DNA of 64,000 bases from Axinella damicornis (Eukaryota; Porifera; Demospongiae; Axinellida; Axinellidae). The notes under the pieces were generated by a model. It saw nothing but the letters and a program-made list of their open reading frames with translations. It made no database searches and was not told the DNA's origin. This document shows, one piece after another, positions 11,702-21,599 of this stretch; the stretch's first letter is position 1, and every line of letters begins with the position of its first letter. The stretch spans positions 6,235,897 to 6,299,896 of the forward strand of contig OZ007516.1 of NCBI GenBank assembly GCA_963931865.1, given 5' to 3'. The position numbers were made by a program, and so were the translations under genes.

Positions 11702-12104
11702 GGTCACTATTATTTGTGGGTATTAATTTTTTAGCGAATTTTAGCAAATTTGAAAAAAAATCACTAAATTTTGAACCCGCAAACAATAGTATTAGCAGCA
11801 TGTGACATCACACACATGTGCATTAATTGGAGCTAGTCATAAGCTAGCCGCCTATATACAAAGCGATCTGCGAAGTTAGCTATCTATGAGGTGAGAGCAA
11901 GACCTGAGGCAACATTCTGAAATGTGAGTTTGTCCTACCTGTTGCACTAGCCAATACCACTAGTAAACTGAGCAGTGCGGTTGCCACTTGGACGGATTAG
12001 TTGCCAGCAGCTCTGGTAAGTTAGCTAAAACGCTAAAATTAATACTCACCAAATCAGCTGCGTGCCCAATTTGCTAAAATTAGTACCCACAAATAATAGT
12101 GACC
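11702..12104. mobile_element. MITE of about 400 bp
   Basis: Terminal inverted repeats GGTCACTATTATTTGTGGGT and ACCCACAAATAATAGTGACC are perfect over 20 bp, with further inverted similarity inside (TTTTAGCGAATTTTAGCAAA-like). No coding capacity. It sits just 3' of the Apollo stop codon. Confidence 0.8.
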
Positions 12105-12161
12105 TCAAATACGTCTGTTCATACTTCCTACATACATGCATAACTATAACCAAAGTGACGG

Positions 12162-15100
12162 CTATAATGCTAGAATCTGACCTGCAGATGTAAAACTCTC
12201 AGTTGCTTTTGTGTCTACATCTCCTCCCGTCCTCTTCTCCTTCTCAGAGGAGGGCCATGTTGAAGGAATAGGGCTCTCCACGTCCATCACCCGTGCTTCA
12301 GTCCGGCTCAAAGTCTCAGGGTTTGCAACAGAAGCAGCTGTAAGATGAGCTGCTTGTGGTAGGGGAACTGCGTTCTCTCCTGGTACATGCACATCGTCTT
12401 GAAGAGCTGGTGAAAAGTACCTCTCCAGCTGTGTCTGTGGCTCTGAGTGGAGTGATGGTGTAATAACTCTCTTTCTAGGTGTGCCTGTTATGGTTGGAGG
12501 TAGTTTCCGCTTCACTGCAAGTTTGGACGAGTCATTGCTGTAAAAGTGATGAGAGTCTTCAGAGGATGCCATCTTGGGTAAGAGGGACGTTGCTAACCTA
12601 TGACAGTAAGTGACTACTCTTTCTTGGACGAACCCTCCGCCAGTGCGAGCTATTTCCTCAAGTTCTGCTATCTTCTCTACACCTGTTCTGTTGTCATTGT
12701 TCTCCATTGACACCAATAAATCTGACGGGCCCTGAGCACCCTCCAGTGTAAGGTCTATTTGTGTTCTGCCTCTCTCAGCATGTGAGAGAGGATTGACCTG
12801 ATCTGACACGCCCGTCTCCATTTCTTGTGAATCATCCTCACATGCTTCAAGTGGAGCTTGTTTGAATCTTCTGTTGAGAACCTCACCCATATCTGAACCA
12901 GCAGGAGATCCTTCCATCTTGCTTGAGATGGAGTCTTTATCCATATGGGGACTGGTAGTCACATTTGAAGTCAGAGCATCTAAACTTGACGCTTGACTAT
13001 CTCCTTGTTTACTGAGTCTTAAACCTTTGCACTTGGGCTTTGATGGAGATACAAATTGCACCCCCTTGGGCCTATTTCTGAATGGTCTACGATATGGAGG
13101 GGTGATTGAATAGTGTTTTCTCAAGGCAGGTGTGTTTGACGTGGGGTGGGGGTGCGACACTTGTTCATGTGATCTCATCGACAGGACCTTCTGAATTCCT
13201 TCAGGGACATTGTGGATGGACTATAGGAAAGCACCAGAACAACCACATGAAACGTCATACAGTGACCAACTAGCGTGCATGTGTACATGGTTCAACATGC
13301 TTACAAGTCCCATAGAAGTGGACAGCATGATGTACACCTGTATACATGCTGCTCAGCTATCAACCACCGTCCCAAGATGCTGGGAGTACTGTACGTTAGT
13401 CTTCTGCAGCTGTCACTGCTCATGCAGATGCATGTCCCAATGGTCAAATCCTCCAAGATCATGCACGATTAATCATAAAACAGTTCACACTGTATAAGGA
13501 CCTAAATAAAAATAAGTATGCAAACCGGGAGATATATTGGGCTAAAAGAACTACACATAACTATATGGCTCGCTTCCCATTCAGCAAGACATATGTACCA
13601 CTGGTACGTATAACGATACTACAGCACACAAGGAGAGTTAAAATTTAGACTCTACAGCATGCATACAGGTACACTGCACGGGTAAGTCAAAACATCAGAC
13701 TGCAACTTTATTCCTATTTTAAAGGCAGCATCAATCCCATCTTGCACCTACAGGTGGTGTTGGATCCAGGAGATCATCAAAGATAGCCATATTCGTCCTG
13801 AAGATGGTGATGGAGTTACGGTCCCCAGTGAAGTTTCGCACAATGGGTCGCACAAACCGAGGTCTCACTGATGCAACAAATTGTCTCAGCTCACTGAACG
13901 AGCAGTGATCAGAGTAAGGGATGACCTTGGTACACACCATGCCGCGTTGAAACAGACAGGAAAAGAAACATGATGACAGCATAATTTGGTCACAGAATTA
14001 CTCTCAAAGGCTGAATTGTCAGGTTTAGTTTAGTATGAAGTTCTACTAACACAGATATGTTCAGTACTGCCAATTTACTTAAGATGACAATTACTGTAGC
14101 ACTATAAACGTATGCATGGTATTTAATTATGCGAGTCAGAAAGGAAGTGGGATGGCTAGCGTGTTGTCTGCAGCCACCCCCTTCATATCATTTCAAGGAC
14201 CCTGACTCGAACTAATTACACAGACAAAGTTCATCTAAGACAAAAAACATTGCTGTATGGAAACCCAACCTACCATTCTGAATTGTCCCACTGGGGGGAG
14301 TGGCGCTCCTTCACCAACATAGAGGCAGGTGGGTAAAACAGTCCTTACAGGGTTGTCTGTGTTCAACCACGTCAGCCTACAGTGCAAATGTTCAGTTTTC
14401 ACATTCTAAACTTCACATAAGTGCCCATGCAGCTTTCCTCATGTGCAGATGAGTCCAGAGTTTACTCAAAAGCTGACAGGAAAGGGAGGGGCACCTCCTC
14501 TTGCCCCACCCACCTTCCCTTGTCGCATCCACCCTCGTCCCTTTGCCCCTTGACCCACCCACATCTCCTTGTCCCACCCACATCTCCTTCCCATCTCCTC
14601 ACCTCCCATCGTCCCACTCACCTCCCCTTGTCCCACCCACCCCACCCACCTTCCACTTGTCCCACCCACCTCCCCTTGTCCCACCCAACTCCCCTTGTCT
14701 CACCCACCTCCCCTTGTCTCACCCACCTCCCCTTGTCCCACCCACCTCCCCTTATCTCACCCACCTTCCACTTGTCCCACTCACCTCCCCTTATCCCACC
14801 ATAGATAATAGAACTACGTAGAAGGGATTGGAAACATTTTACGGGTAACCCTTGTCCTATGCTCGTTTCGGTTTGTGATGGCTTCGCGCATGAGCGTGAT
14901 AATGGCAACTAACCTTTTTTGGCAAAATGCCCCACCCCGTGTCAAAGTTCAGAGGAAACAGCGGTCACCACAGACAGCCTACTTGTAGTAGCAGCTGTCC
15001 AGAGCGGATGTGCGGAGTTGTGAATACGGGTTTTTATGGGATGAATATGTTTTACTGAGTTGAGTTGTGTTTGTGTAGTTTTTTAAGACTTCGTGCAAGT

Positions 15101-18100
15101 GCACCTCTAATAGATTCGGTGGGGATAGGCTTGGCCTTAATGTTTACATGCCCTTATGGGATAAATTAGGTTCATGTCACTGTGATTATTAGGCTATTGA
15201 TTAAAATGTCGTGTAATTTCCCTTGGAAATCACAACTGTTTCCGTAGTTTTTTCCACAAACTGCTTCACTGTTTGTTAAATATTCTGCATTGAGTAGGTC
15301 ATACTGTTTACCATGCGCCCTTAACCACATAATTTGTAGAAATGGGTTCAAGAAGATTGCGACGTAGGGCTTATAAAATTATGTAATGAGCGGAAAAAAG
15401 CAAACCTAATGGCGGCCACCAAGAAGGGTAGTCTAGTTTTCTCATACACTTTCACTGCATTCTATTCCTGCAGATTGAACCCAGGATAACTTAAGGGATT
15501 CACTCACTCTAGCTACCTTCAGAGAATGGGTGACTGTAACCGGCTGCTCAATGTCATTGGGTTTGCGTAAAATTTTGCACAACCAGATAGACATTGAAGG
15601 GGATTATTGATCACTCCATTCTTCTCTAAGGTAGAGTGAGTGAATCCCTTAATGTAGACAAAGTTATCCTGGGTTCAGTCTGCAGCAGCTGCGCAGGAAC
15701 AGAATGCAGTGAATGCGTATGAGAAAACTGGACTATCCTTTTTGGCGGCCGCCATTAGGTTTATGCACAATTTTTGCTGTTTCTGCTCATTACATTTATA
15801 AGCCCTACATCGGAATCTACGAATCATGTGGTTAAGGGCACATGGTAAACAGTACCTGACCTACTCAATGCAGAATATTTAACAAACAGTGAAACAGCTT
15901 GTGGAAAAAACTACACAAGGAGTTGTGATTTCCAAGGGAAATTACATGACATTTTAGTCAATAGCCTAATAATTCCAGTGGCATGAACCAAACTTACCCT
16001 ACAAGGGCATTTAGACACCAAGTCCAGGTTGAACTTCACCCAATCCATAAGCACTACACTTATACAGTGTCTTCTAAAACTACAAAAGCGCAACTTGCCT
16101 CTATTCAACTATAAAACTGCTTCGGTCTGTGACAGCTGTTTCCTTTGCACCTTGACACTGGGTGGGGCGTTTTGCCAAAAAAGGTTAGTTGGCATTATCA
16201 TTCTGGTACGAAGCCATCACAGAACCAAAACGAGCATGCAATCAGCATAATGACGTAGTACCCGTAAAATTTTTGCGCGTTTCCAATCCCTTCTACGTAG
16301 TTCTATTATCTATGATCCCACCCACCTCCCCCTTGTCCCACCCACCTCCCCTTGTCCCACCCACCTCACCTTGTCCCACCCACCTCCCCTTGTCCCACTC
16401 ACCTCCCCTTGTCCCACCCACCTCCCCTTGTCCCACCCACCTCACCTTGTCCCACCCACTTCCCATTGTCCCACCCACTTCCCATTGCCCCACCCACTTC
16501 CCATTGCCCCACCCACCTCCCGTTGTCCCATCCACCCCTCCTCTCCCTGCTTCGTAATTTTAAACTTGCAAGGAATTAAATTAAGGGATCCGAGCTCACA
16601 CATGCATGGAACATGAATGCTAGCACAACTGTAAGGTGCCCTCATGCAGTCACATTCCCACACACAGTCAGAATGAATAGCTGCCACAATATGTGCATCT
16701 AAAACTTACGTATTCTTGGCAACCATGTGGAAGGGGTACACTTGCACAGGGCAGGATTCCATTTCTGTTTTGAAAACATTTGGTAGCTCCAGTAGCTTGA
16801 GTGTGTCGTACCTATCAGGAGAGACTCCTATCCAGCATCCGACGGACGTAGCAATGCGAACCTATAGACATTGCATCACACAAAAAACATAAGCAATGGT
16901 TCAGACTTCAGAGTAACTTTTCTATGTACGCAAAATACCTCAAAGTTGTTGTTCCTTACCAAGAGGTCCTCTTTGCCGAGGGTGTGCATCCCTATCACCA
17001 CCGTGAACTCGGGGTTATTCTGAACTAGAGACACCAACTTATCGGTCGCTTCCTCCTGTGAAGAAGATCAGTTACTGTTTTAAGGCACCATCATACATTT
17101 ACCGTTGGGATCCTGACAGTAAAGGTATAATGATATTATGCTTTAACCCTGACATATGTATGGCTTAACCCATATTGAACTTTGAACTTGCAGAAAGAGC
17201 CACAGTGGCAGGTGTGTCGGCAAATAATGAATTACAGGTGACCAACACATGTACACCACTGTTTGTTCATGGGCATAGGCTGTGCACAGGATCCTAAACG
17301 TGAAAGTCCGCAGGTCAAAAACAGAAACCAGCTTTCAGGAAACTCCATGTCAAGCCTTGTCTAGTGTACACAGCTGACTAATAATTCTTGAATGGCTAGG
17401 TAGGCTGGTTGAGCTGCAGTTCAGCGTATTGCTCTCCCTTGCTACGGCAATAATAAGCTTCACCTTGCTATTGCCTATCAGAGGAAGGGTATGAGATTAT
17501 TGGAAAGAGCTCAGGCTACAATAATCACACAGTACGTTTCATACTTTCAATAGAGCGCATAATTATTTTTAAAGTTCACAGTGTATACTCCTTGAGGATG
17601 TAAGAAACCTCTAATACTTAACAGTGCATTGAGTCATAATGTTCCTCATTGGGGCGAGCCTGAGCGAGCCCCACATAGACGAGTTTGCTGTGAATTTTCC
17701 ATTTATTTATTTATTTCTTTATATCTACCGTATGGCGTGCCGTAAATCACTTCCTGCTCGTATTTTGCGTGTCATTGCGTCATGCGTTAATTCAAACCAC
17801 AAACGAACTCAACATTGCAACGTCAACGACATAGACACGAACGCGGTCTACCTCAACAAGGATGGAGACTATAGCGCGTGGTGAGGGGCTAAAGCATTTC
17901 ATGAAGACGGGGAAAGTGCTTCAAGCGATCTCATGTCCTGCATGCAGAGCACATCATGGTGTGCATTAACTAGCTAGCTCGCATGCATGCAGGCCGCTTT
18001 AATAGCTAGCTATAAACCATCACGGTGTGTTAGACTGCTGCTTCAGCTATTGCCAGAGGATGGGAACTTGACTGGTCTGCGCTCGGTAACACTTACCTTG

Positions 18101-20846
18101 TGACATGCAGTCAAGACACATGCAGATCTGGCATCAGCAAAAGTCACCCTCCGGTGGCGACAACAAAGACAGAGAGCTCTCCTGGACCTACCTACCAGAC
18201 TGCTTCGGCTAACCTGATTTGCAGTTGCTGTAAAGTGCATGGGTGTACTTTAGTGTCTGTGTCCTTAAGTCGTGCTATGCTCTCCGTCACATTCAGATGA
18301 CATGCACTGACAGTCATGCACATGCATTTGCTCCATGTAGGAACACATGCTCATGCACATTCGACAACTGTACTCGCTCAGACTTGCCCCACAATGTTCT
18401 GCATTCGTCTAGTATACAGTGGGATGGATGAATAATACTATGCAGCTGTGGTAAGTGAGTGAAACACGATTAAGAACTACGTACGTACTCTATGAGTTGC
18501 AGGCTTACTCGTGATGGGAACAGGCAGGAAGGATGGCAGTAAGTATTGTCCAAGTAGAGAACATCAATGGTACGGGACCCATTCAGTGCAGGATGGTCCA
18601 TCATGGCAAGAGATATCCTGTAAGTGTCAAGCAAGATTAATGAACTGCCTGCAGTCCAACTGTAGAAATCAAATACCTCAAGGTCACTATAAAATCTAGC
18701 AGATTGGGCATATGCGTAGCAGATATTATGATTCAAGTAATAGCAACTGATTCTCAAAGTCTGTTCAAGTGGCAGCTGCACTGCTAGTAGGCTAGTGCAA
18801 CAGGTGGGCTGTTCAGAATGATGCCTTCGGTCTTACTCTCATGTTGTGACTCGCTCACGATCAGTCTGCTTCGTAAAGGTGGCGATCAGTCTGCTTCGTA
18901 AAGGTGGCGATCAGTCTGCTTCATAAAGGTGGCTCACTCACGATCAGTCTGCTTTAAAGGTGGCTCACTTACAATCAGTCTGCTCCGTAAAGGTGGCTTG
19001 CTCACAATCAGTCTGCTTCGTAAAGGTGGCTCTCTCACAATCAGTCTGCTTCGTAAAGGTGGCTCACTGACGATCAGTCTGCTTCGTAAAGGTGGCTCGC
19101 TCACAATCAATCCGCTTCGTAAAGGTGGCTTGCTCACGATCAGTCTGCTTCGTAAAGGTGGCTAGCTTACAGCTTACCCCAATTGACATGTATGTATGGG
19201 GCGTCACATACTGCTGACATTATTGCTTGTAGCTTCACAATTTTTACCAAATCGAACCCTCTGTGTGATCACAGTGTGCAAGACATCATGAAGCTAGCTG
19301 CAATTGTACTATACTGCGTGGGTGGATCAAAGGTACCGGTAGCAGTCCATAAGTCAAAGACTGCCACCTATATGCTCTAGCCACCATAGTACAAGCCAGT
19401 TAGATGATGCCAATTTCATGGTTTAAAGGAAACCCACTCGAGGCTGCTTTGATAGATCACTTGCACTGCGTGCTCGTGGTCTATCAAAACAGGCCTCTCA
19501 TGTATTTCGTATAAACCACTCAAAGGCATCATCTGACAATAACTTAGGGTAATCATAACCCTACTGTATACAACATTCTACCTACATGTACCCGATTCCC
19601 CTCGAGTTTTAACATGCCGAAAGGGGGGCTACATTTTACTGATAGAGCAATGAGGTGTGATCATGCACTGTGACTGCCACCATGCTTCATGCTAGTCTCG
19701 GAACCAGACCCTTCGCACAGTATGGATCGGACAATCTAGGAAGGTTCTGGGCACGTGCCTACATTCGAGTTGTCCTCTGCGTGGTAATTAGCGATCAACT
19801 GCGATACCACACGTACGATCACAGTCAACCTGCTCATTGCTCTACTCGACTCATGTTAGACACTCACGGGTAACGCGGTACGGCACAGCGATTAGCCGTG
19901 TCTAGTTGCTGGCGACACTGAAAGCCTGGAGAAAAATCATTTCATTCGCAATCAACGTCATTAGGTCAACATTCCGACCTGGGGACAACTCGAATGTAAG
20001 ATGGTGCCCAAACCCTTTGTCCTCCCCTTGCAAGAAGGGTCTGGTTCCGAGACTAGCTTCATGCCTGACCTGAAGTCTCCAGTGTATAGCACACTCCCAA
20101 AGAAGCCCTCAAACAAAAACATAGCAGCTCCCGGACAATGGTTAGCATCAAAGACCGTCACGGTGATAGCCACAGGGTTTCCACTCCCAGGACAGTTCAC
20201 ATACAGGATGCGAGACTCATCTACCTCCAGCTCTACCTGTGGAGAGCAAAGAGGGGCTTACAAGCAGCAAATACAAATTACAAGTCCATAATGGTCGGTG
20301 GTGGTTGGCCCAACCACCTCTTCCAATTTTTTTGTCCACCACTCACTCCGTCTCTGCCATCTACTACAATACTACATGTAGGTGAGTGCTGGACATTGCA
20401 GGGCGAGAGTGAGCAAGCTGCAAGCACTATAGAAACTGCAAATCACTAATAGAGTAAGCTTTGAGAAAATGAAGTCTGCAGAACAAATTTGGGATCCAGC
20501 AGAGCTAGGATTCGAACCTGGGACCTTAAGACTATCAGTCTGAGTCATCACCGTTCCACCACTGTACCAACGACAGAGGAGCAGAATCTGACCCCGTACT
20601 ACACTACTGGAAGGTATTGCCCAACCCACAACACTGAAACATCTTCCCAGTATTGTCAGGAGCTTATGAGCCACCAAAGGCAACAGCTCCTAGCTGGTAT
20701 TGTATAGTGAACACACTTCATACCACAAGTTTTGGGTTAATGCCAAACTTCTTCTTGAGGAGCTTGGCAGTAGTAGGCGTGCAGTGAATGGGGTGGGACC
20801 ACGAGGATGTGAGGCCACTTGTGTGGTCTGTTGGGGGAGGAGGGGG

Positions 20847-20878
<32 letters not shown>

Positions 20879-21551
20879 GTGTGTGTGTGTGCGTGTGTGT
20901 GTGTGTGTGTGTGTGGTTGCATGAATGCATGGTAATGTGTGCATGTCCTGTCATGGACTGTACATGTGCGAACATACAGCATGGGTGGGGCCGAGAGTTA
21001 GACCAGTAGGTCAAGCGGTATGGAACTAAGCACTGCGTTAGTTATAAAACAAGCTGCTATAGCTCATTCTACAAACACTAAACCGCCCCTTCACTCCCAT
21101 CCCCTTTCCTCCTCCCCTTCCCCCCTCCCCTTTCATCCCCCTCCCCTTCCCCCTCCCCCCCCCCTCCTCCCCTTCCCCCCTCCTCCCCTTTCCCTTCCCC
21201 TTCCCCCCTCCCCCTCCTCCCTCCTCCCCCTTCCCCCTCCCCTCCCTCCTCCTCCCCCTCCCTCCTCCTCCCCTTCCCTCCTCCCCCTTCCCCTCTCCTC
21301 CCCCCTCCCTCTCCCCCTCTCCCTCCCCCCTCCCTCTCCCCCTCCCCCTCCCCGCTCCCCTGTTCCCCCTCCCCCCTCCCCCTCCCCCCCACCCTGTGAC
21401 AAGCAAATGCACTATAGCTGTAAGTCTAAACATACAAAACCAGCTCACCAGCATGCATGTGTGTAAGGAAGAAGAGACACCTCGGCGGTACCTCCTTTAG
21501 CCTCCAGAAGTCCACTACTATTGGGCTGCCAGGAATGTGAAGCCCATTCAT
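12162..21551 (-). CDS. DCLRE1B: Apollo / SNM1B-type 5' exonuclease (metallo-beta-lactamase, beta-CASP)
   Basis: Nine minus-strand exons: 21449-21551, 20724-20827, 20070-20236, 18509-18617, 16960-17055, 16710-16861, 14274-14376, 13752-13937 and 12162-13220. They join in phase to 692 residues. The family resects 5' DNA ends at telomeres and crosslinks in the nucleus. The N-terminus (MNGLHIPGSPIVVDFWRL) is the Apollo signature. Catalytic motifs are visible: THMHADH, split by intron 1 (HxHxDH); DANHCPG; LYTGDFR; LYLDNTYC; IGMHTLGKE; and IPYSDH, the late His of the beta-CASP part. The last exon is a 353-residue low-complexity tail, longer than in vertebrates, with NLS-like KRK patches and a PCNA-box match QTQLERYF (12414-12437). 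Exon 8 lacks a normal AG acceptor; its boundary (ggcATG|GTG) is uncertain. A donor-like CTGCAG|GTCAGA near the stop leaves open another C-terminal exon. Confidence 0.93.
14490..14800. repeat. CCCACC-rich minisatellite, left part
   Basis: Tandem units of about 19 bp, CCCACCCACCTCCCCTTGT, fill Apollo intron 6 up to the fold-back element. The same array in the same orientation resumes at 16315, so the two parts look like one array split by an insertion. Pro/Ser/His-rich open frames here are repeat artefacts. Confidence 0.9.
14801..16313. mobile_element. Fold-back element, 1.5 kb, long inverted arms
   Basis: The left arm starts ATAGATAATAGAACTACGTA and the right arm ends TACGTAGTTCTATTATCTAT. 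Inverted similarity continues inward through TTGGCAAAATGCCCCACCC against GGGTGGGGCGTTTTGCCAA, and again near the centre (AAGGGATTCACTCACTCTA against TAGAGTGAGTGAATCCCTT at 15630). The arms are about 700 bp with indels and meet near 15560. No transposase frame is present. It interrupts the CCCACC minisatellite inside an Apollo intron. Confidence 0.85.
16315..16545. repeat. CCCACC-rich minisatellite, right part
   Basis: Continuation of the 19 bp CCCACCCACCTCCCCTTGT array, drifting to CCCACTTCCCATTG units at its right end. Same orientation as the left part at 14490-14800. Confidence 0.9.
18850..19165. repeat. Minisatellite with a unit of about 33 bp
   Basis: About ten units of CGATCAGTCTGCTTCGTAAA followed by GGTGGCTCGCTCA lie within an Apollo intron. 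The first units are shorter. Both strands read open because of the repeat; no gene is implied. Confidence 0.9.
19691..20057. mobile_element. MITE beside an Apollo splice donor
   Basis: Terminal inverted repeats CTAGTCTCGGAACCAGACCC and GGGTCTGGTTCCGAGACTAG bound 367 bp. The right end stops 13 bases before the donor of Apollo exon 3 (20070). The ends resemble the TAGCCTCGTTCCCAGG hairpin family common in the TTC21B introns. Confidence 0.75.
20497..20573 (-). repeat. tRNA-derived SINE or tRNA pseudogene
   Basis: On the minus strand TGGTACAGTGGTGG resembles a pol III A box (20556-20569), and GGTTCGAATCC at 20508-20518 is a perfect B box. The internal arm has no sound cloverleaf, so it is a tRNA-derived repeat rather than a working tRNA. 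It sits in Apollo intron 2. Confidence 0.6.
20848..20914. repeat. (GT)n microsatellite
   Basis: Nearly pure GT dinucleotides with a few GTTA and GC interruptions, just inside Apollo intron 1 near the acceptor of exon 2. Confidence 0.95.
21083..21392. repeat. C/T-only low-complexity tract
   Basis: About 310 bases consisting almost only of CCCCT, CCTCC and CCCTTCC words in Apollo intron 1. On the Apollo strand it is a purine tract. Long proline- or glycine-rich frames here are artefacts. Confidence 0.95.
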
Positions 21552-21599
21552 CCTGAAGGACGTCCACTGTCATAACTGGTGAGTCACAACAAGAAACAG

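Noticed and set aside
14421..14908. Pro/Ser/His-rich frames resembling a low-complexity secreted protein.
   Set aside because: Pure CCCACC minisatellite in an Apollo intron; the same occurs at 16189-16616.
17639..17884. Plus-strand frame of 81 codons.
   Set aside because: Lies antisense within an Apollo intron with no recognisable protein feature.
18850..19165. Regular repeat and spacer pattern like a CRISPR array.
   Set aside because: Contiguous tandem minisatellite with no unique spacers, in a eukaryotic intron.
20718..21466. Poly-(Thr-His), poly-Pro and poly-Gly frames.
   Set aside because: (GT)n and C/T-only tracts lying within Apollo intron 1.
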